Origin: Halalkaliarchaeum sp. AArc-CO
GTDB taxonomy: Archaea; Halobacteriota; Halobacteria; Halobacteriales; Haloferacaceae
Direction of reading: 5' to 3'
Assembly (NCBI RefSeq): GCF_024972735.1
Contig: NZ_CP087723.1
Location: forward strand, 744,001 to 808,000
Length of the DNA: 64,000 nucleotides
Below are positions 33,569-41,551 of this stretch, piece by piece. The notes under the pieces are model-generated. The model had not been told where the DNA came from. It did no database searches and saw only the letters and a program-made list of their open reading frames with translations. The position numbers were made by a program, and so were the translations under genes. Numbering within the stretch: position 1 is the first letter of the stretch; each line of letters starts with the position of its first letter.

Positions 33569-34609
33569 ATGAAGGCGGTGCAATTCACCGAGCACGGGGA
33601 CCGGAACGTCATCGCCTACGACGACTATCCGGAGCCCGAGGTCGGCCGGAACGAGGTGCTGATCGACGTGAAGGCCGGTGCGCTCAATCATCTGGACGTC
33701 TGGACCCGTCGGGGGCTGCCGGGGATCGATCCCGAAATGCCACACGTGCCCGGTAGCGACGCCGCCGGCGTCGTGCTCGAGACGGGTACGGACGTCTCGA
33801 GGTTCCACGAGGGGGATCGGGTCGCGGTCTCGGCGGGCGTCGGCTGTGGGCGCTGTGAGTTCTGCCGGGACGGCGACGAGTCGATGTGCGTCCGGTACCG
33901 TATTATCGGTGAGCATCTACCGGGGGTCCACGCCGAGCGCGCTGCGGTCCCCGAGGACAACCTGATCCCCGTCCCGGAGGGAGTCGACTGGGCGGTCGCC
34001 GGCTCCGCGACGCTGGTGTTTCAGACCGCCTGGCGGATGCTCGTCGATCGGGCGGATCTCGAGGCCGGGGAGGCGGTACTCGTTTTGGGTGCCTCCGGCG
34101 GCGTCGGCCACGCGGCCGTCCAGATCGCAGCCCACACCGGGGCCGAAGTGTTCGCGACCGCGTCGACCGACGAAAAACTGCAGTATGCGGCCGACTGCGG
34201 TGCGGATCACCTGATCAACTACGAGACGCAGAACTTCGCGGCGGCGATCCGGGAGCTCACCGGGAAACGCGGCGTCGACGTCGTGGTCGATCACATCGGG
34301 GAAGCGACGTACGACGACTCGCTGAAGTCGCTCGCGAAGGGCGGTCGGCTGGTCACCTGTGGTGCGACTACGGGCCCGAACCCGCCGGCCGGTCTCAACC
34401 GGATCTTCTGGAACCAGCTGTCCGTGATCGGATCGACGATGGCGACGCCGGGTCAGGCGGACGACGTGCTCTCGCTCGTCTGGGACGGGACGTTCGAACC
34501 CCGGATCCGGGAGGTGCTGCCGATGAGCCGCACCGCGCGGGCCCACGAACTGCTGGAGAACCGTGAGGGCTTTGGCAAGGTGGTCGTAAAACCCGACAGT
34601 GAACTCTGA
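33569..34609 (+). CDS. Zinc-lobe MDR oxidoreductase (quinone-oxidoreductase-like)
   Basis: Medium-chain dehydrogenase/reductase of 346 aa. The structural-zinc lobe is intact: C93, C96, C99 and C107 in CGRCEFCRDGDESMC. The catalytic-zinc ligands are not: the usual Cys position reads N40 (ALNHLDVW) and the GHE motif reads GSD. So the protein probably reduces without catalytic zinc, like quinone oxidoreductases. The cofactor site is VLGASGGVGHAAVQIA, and an Ala/Thr follows the second strand (ATASTDEK), which favours NADPH. The gene overlaps the downstream membrane-protein gene by 11 bases. Confidence 0.8.
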   Translation: MKAVQFTEHGDRNVIAYDDYPEPEVGRNEVLIDVKAGALNHLDVWTRRGLPGIDPEMPHVPGSDAAGVVLETGTDVSRFHEGDRVAVSAGVGCGRCEFCRDGDESMCVRYRIIGEHLPGVHAERAAVPEDNLIPVPEGVDWAVAGSATLVFQTAWRMLVDRADLEAGEAVLVLGASGGVGHAAVQIAAHTGAEVFATASTDEKLQYAADCGADHLINYETQNFAAAIRELTGKRGVDVVVDHIGEATYDDSLKSLAKGGRLVTCGATTGPNPPAGLNRIFWNQLSVIGSTMATPGQADDVLSLVWDGTFEPRIREVLPMSRTARAHELLENREGFGKVVVKPDSEL

Positions 34610-34955
34610 TCGACGCGACGGGACGGTGGACGGCGAAGCGACGGGGACGGCCGCCGAGTCTCTGGGATCCGCCGAGTCTCTGGGATCCGCCGAGTCTCTG
34701 GGATCCGCCGAGTCTCTGGGATCCGCCGAGTCAGCGGAACGCGAGGAAGGGCTCGGCAGCGTCGGGTGGCTGCTCGTCGGCGTCGTGTTCGTGGCGTTTC
34801 TGCTCGTGCCGGGCGTGATCTATCTGTATCCACTTGCCGTCGGCGCGTTCGGCCTGTCGTTTTTCGCGACGTATCTCGTGTTACCGCTGATTCCGGCGAT
34901 CGGACTCGGGCTGCTCGGTGTGTGGCTGCTGAAACGGGGCGACGGGAACGCCTGA
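34599..34955 (+). CDS. Two-helix membrane protein with an N-terminal tandem-repeat segment
   Basis: Protein of 118 aa starting with GTG inside the end of the preceding gene. The cytosolic N-terminus consists largely of four perfect AESLGS units, encoded by an 18-bp tandem repeat, followed by ESAEREEGLGS. Two hydrophobic segments follow (about 50-68 and 75-105 as a longer hydrophobic stretch), then LLKRGDGNA. Without the repeat the protein resembles many small haloarchaeal membrane proteins. No family recognised. Overlap with the oxidoreductase gene indicates co-translation. Confidence 0.62.
   Translation: MNSDRRDGTVDGEATGTAAESLGSAESLGSAESLGSAESLGSAESAEREEGLGSVGWLLVGVVFVAFLLVPGVIYLYPLAVGAFGLSFFATYLVLPLIPAIGLGLLGVWLLKRGDGNA
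34653..34724 (+). repeat. Perfect 18-bp tandem repeat, four copies
   Basis: GCCGAGTCTCTGGGATCC is repeated four times without a mismatch, plus a partial fifth copy (34725-34732). It is in frame and encodes AESLGS. Perfect identity implies recent expansion, and copy number should vary between strains. Confidence 0.95.
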
Positions 34956-34992
34956 GGGCCGCAATCGTGGCCGGTCGACTCCACGGAGGAGT

Positions 34993-35175
34993 TCACCGAC
35001 GTGGGACGGGATCGGCGACGAGATACGTGCGTCCACCCCGCCGTTCGAGAGACAGTTCCGCGCCACGAACGCGGTACTCCCGGCTCCGCCGGAACAGTTC
35101 CTCGGCCGTCCAGTCGGTGACGTCCACCTCGACGCCGGCTCCGAATCGGGGTGTCGGTGCGGTTTTCGCGTCCAT
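34993..35175 (-). CDS. Small protein of unknown function
   Basis: Protein of 60 aa from the ATG at 35175 (MDAKTAPTPRFGAGVEV, then TAEELFRRSREYRVRGAELSLERRGG). It has an alpha/beta-looking centre and a positively charged end (PVPRR). The frame is open further upstream, but the upstream part is Ser/Pro/Thr-rich and lies opposite the FtsZ-like gene. TATA-like sequence was not found with confidence. No family recognised. Confidence 0.45.
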   Translation of the reverse strand: MDAKTAPTPRFGAGVEVDVTDWTAEELFRRSREYRVRGAELSLERRGGRTYLVADPVPRR

Positions 35176-35290
35176 ATAGGCGACTCCGCGGCCGTCCCCC
35201 TTGTACGTCCTCCACGGGCGGAGTGAAAGTGAAAGTGATGGCTCCGGCGGACGGTTTATGACCCTCGGTCCGAAACGTCCGACAACGGCG

Positions 35291-36223
35291 ATGACGACCG
35301 ACGAGGAACTCCGACACGTTGCCGACGCGGTCGAGTCGTCGCTTTCGGTCGTCGGCTGTGGCGCTCTCGGAACTGCTGCAGTCGAGGGGTTCCGTGGGGA
35401 CTGTTCGCTCGTCCCCGGAAGCGGCGACGCGGGACAGTCGGTACACCGGCAGGCAACCGTCGTCGCGGTCGGCGTCGGCGACGTCGACATGGAGCGTTCC
35501 GACGCCGCAACCCGGAAGGTCGCCCCCGAGACCGGGGAAACGCTGCCGTCCGTCGAGTCGGCATGTCGAGGTGACGACTCGTTTTCGATCGTCGTCGTCG
35601 GGATCCCCTCGCGGTTCGGGGTGAGCGAACGGGCGGCGATCGACCGACTTCAGGGGATCGCCGACGCAGTCGTACTCGTCCGGAACGAATGGCTCTCCGG
35701 TGCGATCTCGCAGCTAGTCGCGCTGATCGAGGAAGCCGGAGTCGTGAACCTCGATCTGGCCGACGTTCGGACGCTGTTGTCGTCCGACGGGCTGGGGGTA
35801 CTCTCCAGTGGCTCCGGTCCGGAGTCGGCGCCGGAGACCGCCGTCACCGCCGCGATCGGGAGGGTTGTTTCCGACGTCGACGTGGCGGCCGCAACCGGTG
35901 CGATCGTCGACGTGTCTGGGACTCCTGATCTGAGCGTCGACGGTGCTGCGTCTCTGGTTGGACGTGTTCGGGATCGCATCGACGGGGAAGCCCACGTCAT
36001 CTGGGGAACCGCAGTCGAAGAGGAGCCGTCCGGATCGACGCAGTCGCGGGACAACAGCGTTCGCGTCCGGCTGCTCCTTTCGGGGATCGAGCCGCCGGAA
36101 CCGACGCGTTCCCCCGGCGACAGGTGTCCCCGGTGTGACGGGACGCTTTCGGGCTACTCGATGGGCGACCGCACGACGATCGCCTGTGACGACTGCGGTT
36201 ACGCCGGCGTCTCGAGGCGATGA
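35291..36223 (+). CDS. FtsZ-family homologue without the GTPase signature, fused to a zinc ribbon
   Basis: Protein of 310 aa from the ATG at 35291, about 34 bases after a GTTTATG box; ATGs at 35258 and 35201 are alternatives. It aligns by eye with haloarchaeal FtsZ in three places: VVGCGALG (20-27) with VVGCGGAG, VVLVRNEWLSGA with VIVVPNDRLLDA, and above all GVVNLDLADVRTLL (150-163) followed by DVDVAAATGAIVDVSGTPDLSV and HVIWGTAVEE with the FtsZ C-terminal subdomain. The tubulin GGGTGTG loop is absent and about 28 residues before the T7-loop region are missing, so GTP hydrolysis is unlikely. The last about 35 residues form a zinc ribbon (C279, C282, C299, C302). It could be a cell-division adaptor or regulator. 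Neighbours give no further clue. Confidence 0.68.
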   Translation: MTTDEELRHVADAVESSLSVVGCGALGTAAVEGFRGDCSLVPGSGDAGQSVHRQATVVAVGVGDVDMERSDAATRKVAPETGETLPSVESACRGDDSFSIVVVGIPSRFGVSERAAIDRLQGIADAVVLVRNEWLSGAISQLVALIEEAGVVNLDLADVRTLLSSDGLGVLSSGSGPESAPETAVTAAIGRVVSDVDVAAATGAIVDVSGTPDLSVDGAASLVGRVRDRIDGEAHVIWGTAVEEEPSGSTQSRDNSVRVRLLLSGIEPPEPTRSPGDRCPRCDGTLSGYSMGDRTTIACDDCGYAGVSRR

Positions 36224-36245
36224 GCTCTCTCCGCTCGGTCGACGA

Positions 36246-36253
36246 CTTTTAAG
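36246..36253 (+). promoter_or_regulatory. TATA box of the FMN reductase gene
   Basis: CTTTTAAG is centred 28 bases before the ATG at 36278. Confidence 0.6.
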
Positions 36254-36277
36254 CCGCCGCCGTTCGTTTCCGACGGT

Positions 36278-36844
36278 ATGACACACGTGGTAGCTGTCTC
36301 CGGAAGCCTCCGGGACGCGAGCCGGACCCGTCGCTCGCTGCGGGTCGTACTGGACGGGGTGACCGACGCCGGCGGAGAGGGTGAACTGCTCGACCTCCGG
36401 GAGTACGCGCTTCCGCTGCTGAATCCGGAAGACGATTTCGGTGACGACGTCGAGGCGTTCACGGAGTCGCTGCGAGCGGCCGACGCGATCGTGCTCGGAA
36501 CGCCGATGTACCACGGCTCGTATTCGGGCGTGTTGAAGAACGCGATCGACCACTGCGGCTTCGACGAGTTCGAGGGAAAGACGGTCGGGCTGCTCGCGGT
36601 CGCCGGCGGCTCCTTTCCCGTCACTGCGCTGGATCACCTCCGGTCGGTGTGTCGGTCGCTGAACGCCTGGGTGCTCCCACACCAGGCGGCCGTTCCCCGG
36701 GCCGGAAGCGCCTTCGAGGGGGAACAGGTCGTCGACGACGGGCTCCAGGAACGCCTCGAGACGCTCGGCCGCCGGACGGTGACGTACGCGAACATCGAAC
36801 CCGACCCGGCGACGTTCGAGAGCGACCACAACGAGGGGGCCTGA
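36278..36844 (+). CDS. NAD(P)H-dependent FMN reductase
   Basis: Flavodoxin-fold protein of 188 aa. The FMN-phosphate loop is VSGSLRDASRTRRSL and the isoalloxazine-side motif is GTPMYHGSYSGVLKNAID, both hallmarks of the NADPH-dependent FMN reductase family (azobenzene/chromate reductase type). VGLLAVAGGSFPV follows as the third flavin-contacting strand. It likely reduces FMN or quinone-like substrates in the cytosol. A Nudix gene begins 2 bases after its stop codon, so the two are co-transcribed; a shared role in oxidised nucleotide or flavin handling is possible. Confidence 0.82.
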   Translation: MTHVVAVSGSLRDASRTRRSLRVVLDGVTDAGGEGELLDLREYALPLLNPEDDFGDDVEAFTESLRAADAIVLGTPMYHGSYSGVLKNAIDHCGFDEFEGKTVGLLAVAGGSFPVTALDHLRSVCRSLNAWVLPHQAAVPRAGSAFEGEQVVDDGLQERLETLGRRTVTYANIEPDPATFESDHNEGA

Positions 36845-36846
36845 GC

Positions 36847-37410
36847 GTGGACGAGAACGATTCCACAGGGGGCGAACTGGCCTGGGAGACGATCGACTCC
36901 GAGATCGACTACACGTGTCCGGGGTTCGACGTCCGTCGGGACGACGTGACGCTCCCCGACGGAACCGACACCGACTACCACTACGTCGAGGAATCCCCCG
37001 CAGTCGTCGTGTTGCCGTTCACCCCCGAAGGGGACGTTGTCGTGATCGAGGAGTGGAGACAGGCGGTCGGTCGGGTGAACCGCGGGCTCCCGGCCGGAAG
37101 CGTCGACGAGAAAGATCCCGACCTGCAGGCCACAGCCCGGCGGGAGCTCGCCGAAGAGACCGGCTACGAGGCCGCGTCGCTCGAGCGGCTCACCACGGTC
37201 GAGCCGACCAACGGGATCGCCAACTCGGTGCATCACCACTTCCTCGCCCGGGGATGTGAGCCGACGGCCGACCGCGATCTCGACTTCAACGAGACGATCC
37301 GTGTCGACACTACAGACTACGACGACCTGCTTTCCGGCGTCGTCGACGGGCGACTCCGGGACGGGAGAACTGCAATGGCAGTATTACAGTACGAGTTGAC
37401 GCGCCGATGA
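36847..37410 (+). CDS. Nudix hydrolase, ADP-ribose-pyrophosphatase-like
   Basis: Protein of 187 aa starting with GTG at 36847, two bases after the previous stop; a GAGGGGG stretch lies just upstream as a ribosome site. The Nudix helix is RRELAEETGYEA, with the metal-binding REL-EE intact; the preceding loop (GLPAGSVDEKDPDLQATA) is longer by about one residue, displacing the usual first Glu. VVVIEEWRQAVGR and VEPTNGIANSVHHHFLARG correspond to ADP-ribose hydrolases. It probably hydrolyses ADP-ribose or a related sugar nucleotide. Confidence 0.78.
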   Translation: MDENDSTGGELAWETIDSEIDYTCPGFDVRRDDVTLPDGTDTDYHYVEESPAVVVLPFTPEGDVVVIEEWRQAVGRVNRGLPAGSVDEKDPDLQATARRELAEETGYEAASLERLTTVEPTNGIANSVHHHFLARGCEPTADRDLDFNETIRVDTTDYDDLLSGVVDGRLRDGRTAMAVLQYELTRR

Positions 37411-37483
37411 GATCGAACGTGACCGTCGTTTTCCGGTGTCCGAGTGCGGAACCGTTTTCGGTGTGAATTCCCTACTGGGGGGC

Positions 37484-38314
37484 ATGTCTACCTCCACTGC
37501 CGGCCCGTCGGGATTCGTCAGGCCGGCGTTCGCCATCGTCAGCGGTACACTGATCGGTGCGTTCGGCCTCGCGCTCGGTACGGTCCTCACGCTGTTCGTC
37601 GCGACCCTGCTTTTCGGTTTCGGCGTCGAACTCACTGCCGCGTCGTTGCTCGTTCTCGGATTGATATTCACTCAGGGCGTTGGCTGTGCCGGCGTCGCGC
37701 TGGCGTATCCCCGACTGCGTCCACGGGTCGCGGCGTTTCTCCGCGAGCGAGTGCCGGCGTTCGAGGACGCCCGGGAAGATTTCAGTCTGCCCGCGTCCGT
37801 CCCCTCCGTGCGCGAGGTTTTCCTCGTCGTCGGTGGTTACGTGGCGGCGCTCGGGTTGGCATTTGGCGGGGCGTTCCTGTTGACCCTCCTGGAGACGGAT
37901 GCAGGAACGAACCAGGCGGCAGAGATCGGGATGCAGAACCCGGAGGTGCTGTTGTTTTTGATCCCGGCGTCGTTTTTGATCATCGGACCGGGGGAGGAAC
38001 TGCTGTTCCGGGGCGTCGTCCAGGGGCGGTTCCGGGAGGTACTCGGTCCCGTTGCCGGAATCGCGCTCGCGAGCGCCATCTTCGCCGGAATCCACATCTT
38101 CGCGCTCACAGGTGGCACGCTAACCGGGAACCTCCTCGCGCTCGGCGTGTTGTTCTTCCCGAGCCTCGTCTTCGGGGTCGCCTACGAACTGACCGACAAC
38201 CTCGTCGTTCCCTCGCTGATCCACGGGGCGTACAACGCCACGCTGTTTTCGATCCTCTACGTCGTCGTCCGGTTCGGGCCGGAAATGGAGGAGATGGCGG
38301 CGGCGACGCTGTGA
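37484..38314 (+). CDS. CPBP-family intramembrane glutamic endopeptidase
   Basis: Membrane protein of 276 aa from the ATG at 37484; upstream in-frame codons to 37436 add no membrane segment. About seven helices are visible. The Rce1/CPBP motifs are complete: E171-E172 in GEELLFRGVVQGRF, the second motif FAGIHIFAL with its His, and HGAYNAT for the third. Family members cleave CAAX or bacteriocin-like substrates within the membrane; the archaeal substrates are unknown. It stands alone between the Nudix gene and a small conserved gene. Confidence 0.8.
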   Translation: MSTSTAGPSGFVRPAFAIVSGTLIGAFGLALGTVLTLFVATLLFGFGVELTAASLLVLGLIFTQGVGCAGVALAYPRLRPRVAAFLRERVPAFEDAREDFSLPASVPSVREVFLVVGGYVAALGLAFGGAFLLTLLETDAGTNQAAEIGMQNPEVLLFLIPASFLIIGPGEELLFRGVVQGRFREVLGPVAGIALASAIFAGIHIFALTGGTLTGNLLALGVLFFPSLVFGVAYELTDNLVVPSLIHGAYNATLFSILYVVVRFGPEMEEMAAATL

Positions 38315-38464
38315 TAATGATCATTGTAGTGATTTACCGGTCGATCGGTCACCCGTCCCGTCGATCGTCCGGTTACGGCCGAGAATAATCAGTATGAGAT
38401 AGCTTCCTCGAACCGAATCGTCCCGGTCGGACGGCTTTTGAACGGTCGAACCGTATCCCTGTGT

Positions 38465-38830
38465 ATGAGTGACACGGACACTGCCGCCGCCGAGCTCGTC
38501 GTACTGTCCTACCCGGACGAACTGAGCGAGTGGGGGCGCGATCAGATCGAGTCGGACAGATACCGGGGCTACTTCCGGCGGACGCTCGGCACCGTCTCCG
38601 TCGGCGAGATCCGCGAGGAGTTCGTCGACGTGGGCTGTTGTGGCGACAGCCTCGACGTGCCGTTCCGGATCGAACGGATCGACGGCGGGGATCGGGTCGA
38701 CTCGGGGACCGAAATCGAGTTCGTCGAGAGAGACGAATCCATGGCTGGCGGCTGGCTGGTCCAGAGCGCAGCCGGCCCGGAAGGTGCCGACCCGGGGGGT
38801 TCGTGTGATCCCCTCTCAAAAATAGAATAG
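38465..38830 (+). CDS. Conserved haloarchaeal protein with a CC motif
   Basis: Protein of 121 aa (ELVVLSYPDELSEWGRDQIESD, then VGEIREEFVDVGCCGDSLDVPF and IERIDGG). The paired cysteines in VGCCGDSLDVP and one near the C-terminus are the only cysteines. A short alpha/beta domain is expected. It is convergent with sufD, 16 bases apart; whether it works with iron-sulfur assembly is not shown. I have a vague memory of related haloarchaeal sequences but no function. Confidence 0.55.
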   Translation: MSDTDTAAAELVVLSYPDELSEWGRDQIESDRYRGYFRRTLGTVSVGEIREEFVDVGCCGDSLDVPFRIERIDGGDRVDSGTEIEFVERDESMAGGWLVQSAAGPEGADPGGSCDPLSKIE

Positions 38831-38846
38831 CCGGGGGTACCGTCGA

Positions 38847-40058
38847 TCAGCGCAGTCGGGCGGCGATCAGTTCTCGGAGGTCCTCGCGGAACGCGTCGAC
38901 TTCGATCTCCTCGAGCACCGGGACGAAAAAGCCCTCGACGAGCATGTTCCGAGCGGTCGTCGCGTCGAGCGCCCGGGAGGTCATGTAGAACAGCTCCTCG
39001 GCGTCGACCTGGCCGACCGTCGCCGAGTGGCTCGCCTCGGTGTCGTGGTTGTGGATGATCAGCTTCGGGGACGCGTCCGCCTCGGACTCGTCCGAGAGCA
39101 TCAGCGTGTTCTCCCGCTGGTAGGAGGAGGTGTTCCAGGCGTCGCGACCGACGTCCTGGACGCCCTCGTACACCGAGCGCGATTCGTCGTCGAGGACGCC
39201 CCGCGTGACGAGGTCGGCGGTGGTGTGCTCCGCCTTGTGCCACACGCGGGCATTGACGTCGAAGTGCTGATCCTCGTGGCCGAAGAAGGCGCCGACGATC
39301 TTCGTCTCGGAGCCGTCGCCGTTGAGTTCGGTCTCGACGTCCGAACGGGTGAGCCTGGAGCCGACGTTGCCCTCGATCCAGTTTACCGTGGCGTAGGTGT
39401 CGGCGTCGCCACGCTTGAGCGTGTAGGTGTACGTCTCCTCGTCGACGTTCTGAAGCGAGCCGTACTGGACGTAGCTGTTCTCGCCAGCGACGACCTCCAC
39501 CAGATTGCTGAAGTAGCGGTGGCCGTCGAGGGCGGCGTCGCCGGTCTCGATGCTCTCGAGGATCGTGACGGAGGACGACTGCTCGGTGATGACGAGCGTC
39601 TGGCTGAACAGCGACCGGGAGTTCATCTCCGCCCGGATGGTCACGTCCCCGGCGTCGACGCCTTCGGGAACGTAGACGACGGTCCCAGTCGTGAACAGCG
39701 CAGTCGACAGGGCCGTCAGGTAGTTCTCCTGGGGGTCCACGACGGTGCCGAACTGCTCGCGGACGAGCGCTTCGTGTTCCTCGATCGCCTCGAGGAACGT
39801 GAGTACCTCCGCGTCGCCCTCGACCTCGCGAACCGTCTCGTCGGACTGATTCAGCGGATCGACCAGCGTCTCGAAGTCGAGCGCCTCGAGGTTCGTCCAC
39901 CGTCGGCCCGGCGTCTGGATGACATCCGGGAGGTCGAGCTCCTCGAGGGCGGCAAGCGACTCGAGCCGCACGTTCAAAAGCCAATCCGGTTCGTCTCGTT
40001 TCTCGGAGAGCTGTCGGACGACGTCCTCCGAGAGATTTGCTGTGACCTGTGTACTCAT
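38847..40058 (-). CDS. sufD: Fe-S cluster assembly protein SufD
   Basis: Protein of 403 aa with the SufB/D right-handed beta-helix (SVTILESIETGDAALDGHRYF, then TGTVVYVPEGVDAGDVTIR) flanked by helical termini. The conserved C-terminal block is present (LIIHNHDTEASHSATVGQVDAEELFYMTSRALD), including the His of the SufC-contact region. With SufB and SufC it forms the SufBC2D scaffold that assembles Fe-S clusters. It follows sufB by 14 bases in the operon sufC-sufB-sufD on the minus strand. The N-terminus starts MSTQVTANLSEDVVRQLSEK. Confidence 0.92.
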   Translation of the reverse strand: MSTQVTANLSEDVVRQLSEKRDEPDWLLNVRLESLAALEELDLPDVIQTPGRRWTNLEALDFETLVDPLNQSDETVREVEGDAEVLTFLEAIEEHEALVREQFGTVVDPQENYLTALSTALFTTGTVVYVPEGVDAGDVTIRAEMNSRSLFSQTLVITEQSSSVTILESIETGDAALDGHRYFSNLVEVVAGENSYVQYGSLQNVDEETYTYTLKRGDADTYATVNWIEGNVGSRLTRSDVETELNGDGSETKIVGAFFGHEDQHFDVNARVWHKAEHTTADLVTRGVLDDESRSVYEGVQDVGRDAWNTSSYQRENTLMLSDESEADASPKLIIHNHDTEASHSATVGQVDAEELFYMTSRALDATTARNMLVEGFFVPVLEEIEVDAFREDLRELIAARLR

Positions 40059-40072
40059 GTTGACTCCGGGGG

Positions 40073-41500
40073 TTACCCGAGGCTACCCTCCATCTCCAGT
40101 TCGACGAGCCGGTTGAGCTCGACGGCGTACTCGATGGGCAGTTCCTCCGTGATCGGCTCGATGAATCCCGAGACGATCATTTGTTTCGCGTCGTCGTCGT
40201 CGAGGCCGCGCGACTGGAGATAGAAGACGTCCTCGTCGCCGATCTTCCCGACGGTCGCCTCGTGGGCGACGTCGACCTTCGACTCGTTGATCTCCATGTA
40301 CGGCATCGTGTCCGACGTCGACTCGTTGTCGAACATCAGCGCGTCACACTCGACGGCTGTCGAAGAGTTTTCGGCGCCATCGGCGATGTGGACCAGGCCG
40401 CGGTAGTTCGTGCGGCCGCCGTCCTTGGCGACGGACTTCGACTCGATCGTCGACTTCGTCTCGGGGGCGTTGTGGTACACCTTTGCACCGGTGTCGATGT
40501 CCTGCCCCTCGCCGGCGAACGCGATCGTGATGTGGTTGTCGCTTGCGCCCCGTCCCTTCAGGATCGACGCGGGGTACAGCATCGTCGCCTTCGATCCCAT
40601 CGAGCCGGAGATCCACTCCATGCGGCCGCCCTTCTCGACGAGTGCGCGCTTGGTGTTGAGGTTGTAGGTGTTCTTCGACCAGTTCTGGACGGTCGAGTAC
40701 TGGACGTGGGCGTCCTCCCCGACGAACACCTCGACGCCGCCGGAGTGGAGGTTAAACGCCGAGTACTGCGGCGCGGAACAGCCCTCGATGTAGTGGACTT
40801 CAGAGCCCTCCTCGGCGATGATGAGCGTGTGCTCGAACTGTCCCATCCCCTCGGAGTTCATCCGGAAGTACGCCTGGACGGGCATCTCGACGGTGACGCC
40901 CTCCGGAACGTACACGAACGAGCCGCCAGACCAGATGGCGCCGTGGAGCGCGGCGAACTTGTTGTCGCTCGGTGGGACGCACTTCGTCATGAAGTGCTCG
41001 CGCACGAGGTCCTCGTGCTCCTGGACGGCCTCGTCCATGTTGCAGAAGATGACCCCCTTCTCCTCCCACTGTTCTTGCATGTTCTGGTAGACGATCTCCG
41101 ACTCGTACTGCGCGCCGACGCCCGAGAGGGCGTTCTTTTCGGCTTCCGGAATGCCGAGCTTGTCGAAGGTGTCCTTGATCTCGTCGGGCAGATCGCGCCA
41201 GTCGTCGACGCCGCCTCTGACCTCGACGTCCGGGCGGATGTACGGGACGATCTTGTCGACGTCGACCTCCGAGAGGTCCGGCTGGCCGGGCCAGTCGGTC
41301 GGCATCGGCATCTTCTTGAACTGTTCCAGTGCACGGAGGCGACGCTGCAGCATCCACTCGGGCTCGTCTTTGTCCTCCGAGATGACGCGGATCGTCTCCT
41401 CGGTGAGCCCCTTCTCGGCTGCGAAGGCCGCCTTCTCCTCTTTTTTGAACTCGAAGCGGGCCTCTGTGTCCGTCTCCTTGAGATGTTCTTCTGAACTCAT
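40073..41500 (-). CDS. sufB: Fe-S cluster assembly protein SufB
   Basis: Protein of 475 aa, nearly invariant in archaea. Recognisable blocks are EKNALSGVGAQYESEIVYQNM, HEDLVREHFMTKCVPPSDNKFAALHGAIWSGGSFVYVPEGV, the ligand-bearing EGCSAPQYSAFNLHSGGVEV and YMEINESKVDVAHEATVGKIGDEDVFYLQSRGL. The Cys in EGCSAP and the C-terminal region are implicated in cluster assembly. It is the scaffold subunit of SufBC2D and lies between sufC and sufD. Short A/T-rich sequence (41501-41551) before it might hold an internal promoter. Confidence 0.95.
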   Translation of the reverse strand: MSSEEHLKETDTEARFEFKKEEKAAFAAEKGLTEETIRVISEDKDEPEWMLQRRLRALEQFKKMPMPTDWPGQPDLSEVDVDKIVPYIRPDVEVRGGVDDWRDLPDEIKDTFDKLGIPEAEKNALSGVGAQYESEIVYQNMQEQWEEKGVIFCNMDEAVQEHEDLVREHFMTKCVPPSDNKFAALHGAIWSGGSFVYVPEGVTVEMPVQAYFRMNSEGMGQFEHTLIIAEEGSEVHYIEGCSAPQYSAFNLHSGGVEVFVGEDAHVQYSTVQNWSKNTYNLNTKRALVEKGGRMEWISGSMGSKATMLYPASILKGRGASDNHITIAFAGEGQDIDTGAKVYHNAPETKSTIESKSVAKDGGRTNYRGLVHIADGAENSSTAVECDALMFDNESTSDTMPYMEINESKVDVAHEATVGKIGDEDVFYLQSRGLDDDDAKQMIVSGFIEPITEELPIEYAVELNRLVELEMEGSLG

Positions 41501-41551
41501 GGTCGTAATTACGTTTGGTTAGTTATGTAGGCTTTGGATAACCATATGTGG

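Noticed and set aside
40181-41494. 437-codon plus-strand frame opposite sufB
   Set aside because: Antisense shadow of sufB, an almost invariant protein; the translation is low-complexity Val/Asp/Arg/Leu.
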